NCBI GenBank assembly: GCA_964458575.1
Contig: CAYWMD010000001.1
Span: forward strand, 310,001-374,000
DNA: 64,000 bases
Origin: CAYWMD01 sp964458575
GTDB taxonomy: Bacteria; Verrucomicrobiota; Verrucomicrobiia; Limisphaerales; JADLHS01
Reading direction: 5' to 3'
Position 1 is the stretch's first letter; the number at the start of each line of letters is the position of its first letter. Both the position numbers and the translations under genes were made by a program. Under the pieces are notes generated by a model. That model saw only the letters and a list, made by a program, of their open reading frames with translations. It had not been told where the DNA came from and did no database searches. Below are positions 8,863 to 17,053 of this stretch, one piece after another.

Positions 8863-8878
8863 TCGCATGAAGATGCGA
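8863..8878. promoter_or_regulatory. 16-bp palindromic operator candidate (site 2)
   Basis: TCGCATGAAGATGCGA, the exact reverse complement of site 1. It sits in the short gap between the sensor kinase stop (8908) and the response regulator start (8800). It could therefore mark a separate promoter for the regulator gene. Confidence 0.6.
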
Positions 8879-8907
8879 GCCCGGCCAACGGCCCGGCGGG
8901 TTGGACT

Positions 8908-11900
8908 TCACTCGTCAATCGCACACGCATGTTCCGGTTGGGCCGCTGCCGGTTGCCCCTTCAGCGCGAGGTCAATCGTGAGGCTCGTCCCGCGGCCCGG
9001 CGCGCTTTCGATCCGCAACTGCCCGCCCAGACTGGCGATGCGGGCGCGCATGTTCCGCAGGCCGTTGCCGCCGGACGCCGCCGCTCGCCGGTCAAGATCA
9101 AAGCCACAGCCGTCGTCGGTGATTTGAATTTGCACACGGGCGTCCTGCACCGCCAGCCGGAGGCGCACCTCGTGGGCGCGCGCATGTTTGAGACTGTTGG
9201 TCAAGGCTTCCTTGATGACCAGGAACAGGCCGTGGCGCACTTCGGAGAGGAGCGGATCGGACGGCAAATCCAGCGGCATCTCCAGGCGGGAGCGCACGTT
9301 TGTGCCCTCGAAGAATTCGTGGGCAAACTCGCTCAGGTAACCGACGAGGCTGTTCCAGGTGTCATGCTGCGGGCTGACCGCCCAGACAATTTCATCCAGC
9401 GACCGCACCGTTTCGCGGGCGGAGGCGGCAATTTTCCGGACGTGGGTTTCCACCTTGGCGGGCTCGGCCTTGTCCGCCTCCGTCAACTCGCTCAACATCG
9501 CGATGCGCGTGAGGCTCGACCCGAGATCGTCGTGAATGTCCCGGGCGATGCGCGCGCGCTCTTGTTCCAGCGCGTGCTGTTGTTCCAGGCGCGCAAGCCG
9601 CTGTTGCGCGGCCTTTCGCGTCCAGTGCGCCGCGCCGCCGGCGACCAAGCCGATCCCGGCCGCCAGGGCCAGACCTTGAAACCACCACGCCTGCCAGAAG
9701 TGCGGTTGCACCTCGATCGTGGCCACCACTTCAGCTTCACTCCAGACGCCGTGATTGTTGCAGCCTTGCACACGAAACCGGTACTGGCCCGGCGGCACCC
9801 GGTTGTAATACGCCACGCGGCGCGTGCCGGCGTCCACCCAATCATCGTCCACTCCCTCGAGGCAGTAACGGAAGCGGTTCTTTTCGGGTGATTGAAAGCT
9901 CAACGCCGCGTAGTGAAACTCGAGTTCGCCCCGGCCCGGCGGCGCGCGGACCGGTGGGGGCGTGCCCAGGCCAACTTCCGCCGACTGGGCGATCCGCACC
10001 GGGTTTTGCCATGCGCCGGGCCACACGACGCGCTTGTCCGCCCGGATTTGTTCCAGCACCAAGTGGGGCGGCGTCGCGTTTTTCTTGAAGTCCGGCGAGA
10101 TGACCACCAGCCCTTTGCTCGTGGTGAACCACAATCGGCCCGCGGCATCTTTGCATCCGGCCGGCTTGGCCGCGCTGGTGCATTGAACGCCGGTCAAGCC
10201 CTCGTCCTTGCCAAAGGCAACACACGTGAGCGCGGCGATTTTTCCCGCGTCCAGATCGTCCAGGGCACGGCGTTCGACGCAATAAACGCCGTTGCGGTAG
10301 CTGATCCACAGGCGGCCGGCATGGTCCTCCAGAATCTCCAGCACGTCCTCGCTAAACAGGCCTTGCCGCGGGGTGTAGGCCGTGAAGCGGCCATTGCGAT
10401 AGCGATTCAACCCGCCGCCCGCCGTGCCGATCCACAAGTTCCCCTCGGCGTCCGCATGGAGCGCGGTGATCGAATTGTCCGACAACCCGTCGCGCGTGGT
10501 GTAATTCACGAAGCGCCCGTTTGTCCGCCGCGACAATCCCTCGCCCGTGCCAATCCAGAGGTCGCCCGCCGCATCTTCCAAAACTGCCCGCACGGGATCC
10601 CCGGCCAGTCCCTCTTGGGCTGTGAAGTTCGTGAACTGCGCCCCGGCAAACAGCGTCAACGTTCGCGCCGTGCCGATCCACAGGTTGCCCGCCCGGTCTT
10701 CGTGAAGCGCAAAGATGGCCACGTTGGTCAAGCCGTGCCGCGCATCGTAGTGCGTGAAGTTGCCGTCCTTGAAGCGATAGAGCCCGTCGGCATGGTCGGT
10801 CCCGATCCACAAAACCCCGTCGCGCCCCGGACAAAGCGAGAGGAGCATGTCACTGCCCAGCCCTTGCGCGCGGGAAAAGGTGGCGACGCGGCCATCGCTA
10901 ACCCGGTCCAGTCCGCCCCGCCACGAAGCCACCCACACGGCACCCGCAGCGTCCGCACACACGGCGGTGACACTGTTCTGACTGAGGCCCTGTTGTTTGC
11001 CAAACCGGCTGATCCGTTGCGTGCGCAAACGCGTCAAGCCGTCGCGACTCCCCACCCACAAACTGCCTTCCTGATCCTCCACCAAGGACATGACGCGGTC
11101 GAACGCGTCCCCCTGCGCGGTCCACTGCGCCACACAGCGCAGGTCCGTTGGCGCGCCCTCCACCGACGCGCGGTTGACACTGCGATACAATCCGCCATAC
11201 GTGCCGATCCACAACTGCCCCTTCCTGTCCTCGAAGAGCGTACGAATGAACCGGTCGGCCAGTCCGTTTGCCTCCGTGTAAACCGTTTGAAAAGTGCCGT
11301 CGTGAAACCGCACCAACCCGGCGCTCGTGCCCACCCACAGGCCGCCGGCTTGGTCAGGGCATAACGAGGTCACCAGATTCGCAGGCAGGCCGTCCCGCAT
11401 CGTGTAGGTGGTCGTCACGACGCCGTTGCTCACGCAATGCAGCCCGCCCGCGGTGCCCACCCAGAGATTACCGGTCGCGTCCTCACACAGCGCTTCGACC
11501 GACGGATTGACCCGCCCCTCGGTGACCGAAACATTCCGGAAGCGACCGCCACGATGTTGGGTCAGCCCGCCGCGCGTGCCGATCCAAATTGTACCGTCCC
11601 GGCCCTTGCACATCACCCGGATGTAGTTGTTGCCCGGCGCATTGGTCAGGTGATAGCGCCAGACACTGCTGCCCTTCAACCGGACCAGTCCGTTGGTTTC
11701 CAACCCGACCCAAAGGCTGCTGTCGTCTCCTTCGCACAAACTGGACACGCCCATGTCCCTGATGTCCGCTGGTTCGATGGCCGTGAACTCCATGCCGTCA
11801 AACCGCGCCAGCCCGGCCCGGGTGCCGACCCAAAGATGACCGTCCCACGTCTGCGTCATGGCCAGCACGTAGCTGTGCGGCAGCCCGTCCTCGGCCTGCC

Positions 11901-12087
11901 ATGAACGCGCGATGTAGGACTGCGCCTCCTCCGCCCCCGCGCCCGCACCGGTCGTTCCCGGGAGCGCGACCGCCGCGCACAGACAAAGAATGCCGCATTG
12001 CCACCACCGCGATCCGGCGAACCGACCCAAGGCTTTCCGCCGCGGTTGGATGCTGCCGGCCGGAGCGCTGGGTTTCCCGAAATTCAT
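8908..12087 (-). CDS. Two-component propeller sensor histidine kinase (HisKA_3 type)
   Basis: 1059 residues from the ATG at 12087. After an N-terminal membrane/signal segment (WWQCGILCLCAAVALPG) there are about 14 repeats of the two-component regulator propeller (GNLWVGTxxGLxR, about 45 residues each) to near residue 660. A Y_Y_Y domain follows (FHYAALSFQSPEKNRFRYCLEGVDDDW ... YRFRVQGCNNHGVW). Then come one membrane helix near 790-812, a HisKA_3 phosphotransfer motif (ARIARDIHDDLGSSLTRIAML, His near 850) and an HATPase with N box (IKEALTNSLKHA) and G box (DDGCGFDL). This layout is that of large surface-sensing kinases best known from polysaccharide-use systems, but here the regulator is on a separate LuxR-type protein rather than fused. 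Periplasmic sensing, cytoplasmic kinase. Confidence 0.93.
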   Translation of the reverse strand: MNFGKPSAPAGSIQPRRKALGRFAGSRWWQCGILCLCAAVALPGTTGAGAGAEEAQSYIARSWQAEDGLPHSYVLAMTQTWDGHLWVGTRAGLARFDGMEFTAIEPADIRDMGVSSLCEGDDSSLWVGLETNGLVRLKGSSVWRYHLTNAPGNNYIRVMCKGRDGTIWIGTRGGLTQHRGGRFRNVSVTEGRVNPSVEALCEDATGNLWVGTAGGLHCVSNGVVTTTYTMRDGLPANLVTSLCPDQAGGLWVGTSAGLVRFHDGTFQTVYTEANGLADRFIRTLFEDRKGQLWIGTYGGLYRSVNRASVEGAPTDLRCVAQWTAQGDAFDRVMSLVEDQEGSLWVGSRDGLTRLRTQRISRFGKQQGLSQNSVTAVCADAAGAVWVASWRGGLDRVSDGRVATFSRAQGLGSDMLLSLCPGRDGVLWIGTDHADGLYRFKDGNFTHYDARHGLTNVAIFALHEDRAGNLWIGTARTLTLFAGAQFTNFTAQEGLAGDPVRAVLEDAAGDLWIGTGEGLSRRTNGRFVNYTTRDGLSDNSITALHADAEGNLWIGTAGGGLNRYRNGRFTAYTPRQGLFSEDVLEILEDHAGRLWISYRNGVYCVERRALDDLDAGKIAALTCVAFGKDEGLTGVQCTSAAKPAGCKDAAGRLWFTTSKGLVVISPDFKKNATPPHLVLEQIRADKRVVWPGAWQNPVRIAQSAEVGLGTPPPVRAPPGRGELEFHYAALSFQSPEKNRFRYCLEGVDDDWVDAGTRRVAYYNRVPPGQYRFRVQGCNNHGVWSEAEVVATIEVQPHFWQAWWFQGLALAAGIGLVAGGAAHWTRKAAQQRLARLEQQHALEQERARIARDIHDDLGSSLTRIAMLSELTEADKAEPAKVETHVRKIAASARETVRSLDEIVWAVSPQHDTWNSLVGYLSEFAHEFFEGTNVRSRLEMPLDLPSDPLLSEVRHGLFLVIKEALTNSLKHARAHEVRLRLAVQDARVQIQITDDGCGFDLDRRAAASGGNGLRNMRARIASLGGQLRIESAPGRGTSLTIDLALKGQPAAAQPEHACAIDE

Positions 12088-12252
12088 GAACGCAATCCAG
12101 GATACCGCACCGTCATTGATCCCGGCAAGCACGCGACAAACATGTCTTGGGTTGATCCGATGTCCACGGGTTACGCGGCATTTGGAAATTTACGCCCGCG
12201 AAAGCATTTCCGTCCCACCCACCCGGCGACTTTGCCGCCCAAGGCTGGCGGT

Positions 12253-14001
12253 TTACTTCGCCGCCGGAGTTTCTACACGGCTTCCCCCCTCGACGAGCCG
12301 CGCCACTGCGGTCTCGGCTTCTGTCATCTGGTTCAGGACCGAATCCAAAACCTCCGGAGGCAACAGCGAACGGCCCTGCATGGCTCGCACCCGCACCTTC
12401 CCCGCAAGGGCGCGCCACGCCGGCAACTGCGTCGCCGCTTCTGAGACGCAGTTCGAGCGGGCACCACCTTCGCCGCCCTGCGCGAGCTGAATCTGGAGTT
12501 GCGTGTAAGCGGCGCTCCAGGCGCGCGCCAGTTCCGCGCTGCCCGGACCAAACATCGCCCGAAAGATCACCCGATCCGCTTCCGCCTGATCGAAGCCCAT
12601 GGGGTTGAACGCAAACATGCCGCCCACCGCGGCATGATACGGGTGCGTGGCGGTGCAGGGATAATAACCTTGATACTGGCGGGGAAGCGCGTGCAGTTGC
12701 TGCCAGGTGCGCACCGGCGCGGAAATCAAAACGCCGTCCGCCCCCACGCCGCTGCCCGTTTTCCAACCCACCTCGAACGGCGCGAAATCCGGCGCCGCGA
12801 ACGTTTTGACCCCGGGAATGCCGAGCTTGATCCCCGGGGGCGACGGCCAGTGGTGCGCCACGTGATAAACGGTGCGCAGGCCGTTGTACCACCAGATGCG
12901 ATTGGTCAGCCCGTGCCGGTCCAGCACCGCCAGTTTTTTCGGCGCAAACTCGCAGTGATACAGATACGTCTGCTCTCGGACCTTGCGCGATGCGCCGATC
13001 ACGCGGAAGAAATCCTCGTCCGACATCTCCGGGTAGCGGTTCTCCGAATAATGCGGCGGACACCATACCACCAGCGGGCGCGCGGGCGACTGGGCGGCCA
13101 CGTCGCACAACGCCTCCAGCACGCGCACAATCTCATGGGGCAGACTGTTGGTGCCAAACCGCGCGCGGCAGCGGTCGCAATGGCCGCCGCAACGGTCATG
13201 CGGCAGGTCGTCCCACAGCATGGACACGCCGTCGCCGCCCAGTTCCAGGAAACTCCGGAATTCCTCCGCGCACCGCGCCACCGCGTCGTCGTCCGCGGCG
13301 CACAGGTTGCGCACGCCGAGTCCCCGCACCACGCGGATGCCCCGTTTGTGGGCCTCGGGCAACACGTCGCGCAGCAACGGCTCCGAGGCGCCGCCCGCGT
13401 GCATCACGTTCAAACGCCAGCGCGCCCACCAATCCAGCCACGGAATGAGTTCGGCGATCCGGGTCGGTTGCCGGCCCGAGGTCAGATTCCGCGTGAAGCG
13501 GTAGGGCAAGGCCGGCGCGCCGCTCAACGCCAGACCCGACGCAAACATTGTCCCGTCCGCCGCCTCGCTCAGCGAGTCCAGCCAGGCACACGCGCCATAC
13601 CACAAGCCCACGTCCGAACCGGCCACGATGACGACGCGGCGGGGCTGCGGGGTTGCCAGGATTCGATAACCATCCGCCCGCAGCGCTTCCGCGGACACAT
13701 CCACGCCGCGCGCGCGCCACCATTCATCAAACTGCGCGGACTCGCCCCGCCGCATCAGCACCACCACGGTGGCATTCGTTTCCACGGCCGGCAAGAGATC
13801 GTCCGCAACCTGTTCGGACCGAGCTCGCACGCCATGACTGGCGCGGAGTTCGGCAACAACTTGCGCCTCCGCCCAAGCCAGCGTGGCCGACGGCGCATGG
13901 CCGGTTCGGACCACGACTTCCGCCGGCAACAAAGCCATCCCCTGCCCCATTGCGGGCGCACCGAGAATCAGCAGCGAGGCCAGCCAACGCATGCGGGTCA
14001 T
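12253..14001 (-). CDS. Secreted GH84-like beta-N-acetylglucosaminidase family protein
   Basis: 582 residues, with a signal peptide (MTRMRWLASLLILGAPAMGQG). Residues 25-150 resemble the GH20/GH84 N-terminal alpha/beta domain (RTGHAPSATLAWAEAQVVAEL, then RRVVIVAGSDVGLWYGA). A TIM-barrel follows, with ELIPWLDWWARWRLN, a Cys-rich stretch and the pair Asp-Asp in GVSMLWDDLPHDRCGGHCDRC; this pair fits the two catalytic aspartates of GH84. GH84 removes terminal GlcNAc by substrate-assisted catalysis. The C-terminal 60 residues are helical and end ETPAAK. The gene starts 3 bases after the metallophosphoesterase stop, so the two are co-transcribed. The GH84 call rests on the DD motif and layout only; another GH20-like clan member is possible. 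Confidence 0.6.
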   Translation of the reverse strand: MTRMRWLASLLILGAPAMGQGMALLPAEVVVRTGHAPSATLAWAEAQVVAELRASHGVRARSEQVADDLLPAVETNATVVVLMRRGESAQFDEWWRARGVDVSAEALRADGYRILATPQPRRVVIVAGSDVGLWYGACAWLDSLSEAADGTMFASGLALSGAPALPYRFTRNLTSGRQPTRIAELIPWLDWWARWRLNVMHAGGASEPLLRDVLPEAHKRGIRVVRGLGVRNLCAADDDAVARCAEEFRSFLELGGDGVSMLWDDLPHDRCGGHCDRCRARFGTNSLPHEIVRVLEALCDVAAQSPARPLVVWCPPHYSENRYPEMSDEDFFRVIGASRKVREQTYLYHCEFAPKKLAVLDRHGLTNRIWWYNGLRTVYHVAHHWPSPPGIKLGIPGVKTFAAPDFAPFEVGWKTGSGVGADGVLISAPVRTWQQLHALPRQYQGYYPCTATHPYHAAVGGMFAFNPMGFDQAEADRVIFRAMFGPGSAELARAWSAAYTQLQIQLAQGGEGGARSNCVSEAATQLPAWRALAGKVRVRAMQGRSLLPPEVLDSVLNQMTEAETAVARLVEGGSRVETPAAK

Positions 14002-14004
14002 GAT

Positions 14005-15012
14005 TCAGCGTCGGCGCCAGCACGCCGCGGGCATTTCCCAAGGCAACACAAATTCGCTGCTCGCGTCGGTCTCGAACTGGTCGAGCACGGGGGAGTAGGT
14101 GCGTATCTGAATCTGGCGTTGGGCCGGTTCGAACTGGATCAGCCGCAACCAGCCGTCGCCGCCATTGGTGCGCGACTGGTAGTCGGCCAGCACCTCCACC
14201 ACCCGATTCCCCACCTGGTTCGTGGAAATCTGGTGATACTCGTCCGTCCGGCCTTCGTGCGCGCACAACACCATGAAGATCTGCGGCTCATGCTGGATGA
14301 ACTTCGCCCACATCATCTCGCCCGAGTTTCCGTCCGATCGAAAATCCCGCTTGTGATAACGGCCAACACCGTCGCGCCCGCGCAGGTACGTGTGGGTGGA
14401 AACGATGACCGCGTGCCGCGGGTGTTTTCGCAAGACCCCCCGTGCCCAGTCCAGCGCCGTGTCCGGCGCGTTGACCTCCAGTTGCAGGATCAAGAATTTG
14501 ATGCCCCCGCCGGAAAACAGTTGATAGGAATTAAGACCGTTGGGCGAAGCGCCACCGAAATACCTGCGGCCCTTGAATCGCTTTGGCCCGAAGTAGTTCA
14601 GCCAGACGCTGGCCCTGCCCTCCTTGACCCCGTCGCCGGAGTCGTAGTCATGATTGCCAATCGTCACCCCCCACGGCACCACGCCATCCAGTCGCATCAT
14701 CGCATTCGACGCCACCGTCCATTGCGACATGACCTTGCTGCGGTCCTGGACGATGTCGCCCATCTGGGTCACGAACACGATGTTTTCCTGCCGGTGATTG
14801 GTTCGAATCCAGTCCGTCTGGGCATAGAACAGGTCCGGCCGCTTCTGGCTGTAGCGTTGCGTGTCCGGCAGCATCACGACGGTAAACGGACGCGGCGGCG
14901 TTGGCCGGGTTGCGGTGCACGCCGCAATCAGCGTCACCGCGGTTAGCAGAAAAATCAGCCGCATCCCGACGGCCGATTCTGTAGCCGGCTGTTTCAAACA
15001 TTTCAGTTTCAT
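14005..15012 (-). CDS. Lipoprotein metallophosphoesterase (calcineurin-like)
   Basis: 335 residues from the ATG at 15012. A later ATG at 14964 gives a shorter leader right at the lipoprotein signal (MRLIFLLTAVTLIAAC, lipobox LIAAC). Metallophosphoesterase motifs are in order: VVMLPDTQ, VTQMGDIVQD, TIGNHDYDSG and, later, VIVSTHTYL and CAHEGRTDEYH. The family uses two metals to hydrolyse phosphomonoesters or diesters; this periplasmic type often has an unknown natural substrate. It is the first gene of a two-gene operon with the GH84-like protein. A variant of the 16-bp palindrome lies 80 bases upstream (15092-15107). Confidence 0.88.
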   Translation of the reverse strand: MKLKCLKQPATESAVGMRLIFLLTAVTLIAACTATRPTPPRPFTVVMLPDTQRYSQKRPDLFYAQTDWIRTNHRQENIVFVTQMGDIVQDRSKVMSQWTVASNAMMRLDGVVPWGVTIGNHDYDSGDGVKEGRASVWLNYFGPKRFKGRRYFGGASPNGLNSYQLFSGGGIKFLILQLEVNAPDTALDWARGVLRKHPRHAVIVSTHTYLRGRDGVGRYHKRDFRSDGNSGEMMWAKFIQHEPQIFMVLCAHEGRTDEYHQISTNQVGNRVVEVLADYQSRTNGGDGWLRLIQFEPAQRQIQIRTYSPVLDQFETDASSEFVLPWEMPAACWRRR

Positions 15013-15091
15013 AGCTGGATTCATCCCACCCAACGTCAACTGATCGCTGGATGCGCGCGTTCAATAGCAAATGGTGACGACAGCGAACAGT

Positions 15092-15107
15092 CACATCTTC
15101 ATGCGAC
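15092..15107. promoter_or_regulatory. 16-bp palindromic operator candidate (site 3, one change)
   Basis: TCACATCTTCATGCGA, differing from site 1 at one base in the left arm. It lies 80 bases upstream of the metallophosphoesterase start, a distance close to the 85 and 63 bases seen at the other two sites. Confidence 0.55.
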
Positions 15108-15139
15108 ACCGCGGCGCGGGCTGCCGTCGCCATCCAGGA

Positions 15140-16054
15140 TCACCGCCTTTTCGACCGGTCGAACTCCAGCCAGGTCACCACCGGAAAGTGATCGCTCGGA
15201 TACACGTCATCACGAGCGAAAGTGACGATCTCGGATTTCCGGGGCGAAACCGGACCGCGAACCAGAATCCAGTCAATCCGCGGCCCGCCGGGGTTCGGCC
15301 CTTTGAAGTAATTGAACGTCCCGATGCCTTCCCCAATGCGCTCCGGCGCGGTGTTCCATGTGTCGGTGAGAAACCGGTCGCTCGTCAGGATGGTATATGC
15401 CTGGTTGGTTTGGGCGGCGGCGTTGAAATCCCCCGTCAGGATCACCGGCAGGTCAGTTTCGAGTTCGGCGATGCGCGCGCGAACCAGTTCGGCGCTCTTC
15501 TCCCTCGCCACCTGCACCTGATGATCGAAGTGGGTGTTGAACAGGTAGAACTCCTGTTTCGTGACCTGGTCGAGGAATTTGATCCACGTCACCATGCGCG
15601 CAAACTTCGGTCCCCAGGTCTTCGATCCAATGGCTCTCGGCGTGTCGGACAGCCAGAAGTGGTCGAACTCAAGCGGCTCCAATCGGGCTTTCCGATAAAA
15701 CACCGCCATGAACTCACCGTGGCTGCCGCCGTCGCGGCCCAGACCGATCCAGTTGTAGTTGGGCAGATCGGCGGCGAGGTCCTTGAGTTGAAGGTACAAC
15801 CCCTCCTGCGTCCCCATCACATCGGGCGACACCTGGCGGATAAGGTCGCGCATGACGGGCCGGCGATTGCTCCACAACTCCGACGGATTCGAATTTGCGT
15901 AACGGAGGTTGTAAGTCATGACGCACAGGTTGCTCGAAACGGTTTGGGCTTCAACGCCGAGTGGGCGCGCGATCGCTGCGATGGTCAGTGCGGTGAGGGT
16001 GAGGCGTTCGACGGATGAAGGCGACCGGCGCAATCGTAAGAGGTATTTGGTCAT
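15140..16054 (-). CDS. Secreted endonuclease/exonuclease/phosphatase family protein (copy 2)
   Basis: 304 residues from the ATG at 16054, with a Ser/Arg-rich start and a hydrophobic segment (LTLTALTIAAIARPLGVEAQ). Motifs match copy 1 at 1718-2596: VMTYNLRYAN, VMGTQEGLY, WIGLGRDGGSHGEFMAVFYRKARLEPLEFDHFWLSDTP (almost the same block in copy 1), LFNTHFDH, ILTGDFNA, RIDWIL and PSDHFPV. The shared blocks show a duplication inside this 15-kb region. Substrate unknown; probably periplasmic or secreted. The next gene upstream (TrmH-like) ends 43 bases away. Confidence 0.87.
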   Translation of the reverse strand: MTKYLLRLRRSPSSVERLTLTALTIAAIARPLGVEAQTVSSNLCVMTYNLRYANSNPSELWSNRRPVMRDLIRQVSPDVMGTQEGLYLQLKDLAADLPNYNWIGLGRDGGSHGEFMAVFYRKARLEPLEFDHFWLSDTPRAIGSKTWGPKFARMVTWIKFLDQVTKQEFYLFNTHFDHQVQVAREKSAELVRARIAELETDLPVILTGDFNAAAQTNQAYTILTSDRFLTDTWNTAPERIGEGIGTFNYFKGPNPGGPRIDWILVRGPVSPRKSEIVTFARDDVYPSDHFPVVTWLEFDRSKRR

Positions 16055-16097
16055 GGTGACTGTGTGTATTGACGGGCTTATGGCGCCGCTCAAGCGC

Positions 16098-16916
16098 TCA
16101 AATGCGACCACGTTGGCGGTTCGCTTCGTAAAGGAAGACCGCGGCCGCGTTGCCCACGTTGAGCGAATCCACATTGAACGCCATGGGGATGGCCACGGCT
16201 TCGTCGCAAGCTTCCAACACCGGCCTGGAAATGCCGTCGCCCTCGCTGCCCAAGACGAGGCAACAGTCTTTTGAAAAATCAGCCTGACGGATGGTTTTGC
16301 CGGTGGCATGCGGATGCGCGGCAAGGCAACGGACTCCGCAACGGCGCAGTTCCGCCAGCGTCCGCACGAGGCTGGCCGTCTGGACCACCGACAGTTGAAA
16401 AATCGTGCCCATCGAATTCCGAACGGCACGGCGGAGGAACGGGCTGGCGCAGGTTTCGCCGACCAACAACGCATGCACTCCAAACGCGACGCAGTTGCGC
16501 ACGAGCACGCCCAGATTCTCCGCATTCGTCAGCCCGTCCACGGCAACGAAGAGACGCGGCGGGGTGCTGCGCGCCAACGCATCGTCGAGCGAAACGGGCG
16601 TTGGGATTCTTCCGACCGCCATCACGCCCTGAAACATCGAGAAGCCGACGAGCCGTTCCAACACCTGCTTGTTATCCAGAACGTAAACCGGGATGTCCTC
16701 GGGCCGCGCTTGCAATAATGGCTCGAATTCGGCCAGCCATTTTGTCGGCAGCAAGACCGAGGCGACCGGGAAATGACTTTCCAGCAAACGTTGCACGACC
16801 TTCACCCCTTCTGCCACGAAGATGCCTTGGGCTTCGTGTTCGACCGGCCGCTTCATGGTGCGGTAGGGCGCGAGGTCGGGCAGGTCGAGCGAATCAATGT
16901 GGCGGGCGTGGAACAT
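16098..16916 (-). CDS. TrmH/SpoU family RNA 2'-O-methyltransferase
   Basis: 272 residues from the ATG at 16916. The N-terminal substrate-binding part carries EAQGIFVAEGVKVVQRLL. The SpoU catalytic domain has all three motifs: LTNAENLGVLVRNCVAFGV (motif 1, with Asn and Arg), LVLGSEGDGIS (motif 2) and IPMAFNVDSLNVGNAAAVFLYE (motif 3, the trefoil knot). It transfers a methyl group from SAM to a ribose 2'-OH in rRNA or tRNA; the exact target base cannot be read. Cytoplasmic housekeeping gene amid secreted-protein genes. Confidence 0.92.
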   Translation of the reverse strand: MFHARHIDSLDLPDLAPYRTMKRPVEHEAQGIFVAEGVKVVQRLLESHFPVASVLLPTKWLAEFEPLLQARPEDIPVYVLDNKQVLERLVGFSMFQGVMAVGRIPTPVSLDDALARSTPPRLFVAVDGLTNAENLGVLVRNCVAFGVHALLVGETCASPFLRRAVRNSMGTIFQLSVVQTASLVRTLAELRRCGVRCLAAHPHATGKTIRQADFSKDCCLVLGSEGDGISRPVLEACDEAVAIPMAFNVDSLNVGNAAAVFLYEANRQRGRI

Positions 16917-16959
16917 CGGCGGGTGAGGATGGCTACTTTCGGAAAGCACGGCGTGAGCA

Positions 16960-17018
16960 CGACTCTCCCTCGCCCCGCCCCTCTCCCGCTGAGAGAGGGT
17001 CAGGGTGAGGGAGAGTCG
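16960..17018. repeat. GGGAGAGGG-type palindromic repeat
   Basis: Outer arms CGACTCTCCCT (16960-16970) and AGGGAGAGTCG (17008-17018) are perfect complements, with an inner GAGAGAGGGT/CCTCTC core. It is one of several related elements in the window (19836-19996, 40137-40293, 50258-50299). It lies between the sulfatase stop and the TrmH-like start and may shape the 3' end of the sulfatase mRNA. Confidence 0.7.
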
Positions 17019-17053
17019 TTGTAACTCCAGTACCGCTTGAATTCCTCATGATG

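Noticed and set aside
9892..11364. 490-residue plus-strand open frame
   Set aside because: Shadow of the propeller kinase; repeats of PQxAxxV type reflect the kinase repeats on the other strand.
12499..14946. 815-residue plus-strand open frame
   Set aside because: Shadow of the GH84-like and metallophosphoesterase genes; Arg/His-rich with no domain.
16098..16525. One long fused gene covering the EEP and RNA methyltransferase frames (15140-16525)
   Set aside because: The extension before 16054 is out of frame with the methyltransferase and carries no motif; two separate genes explain the data.
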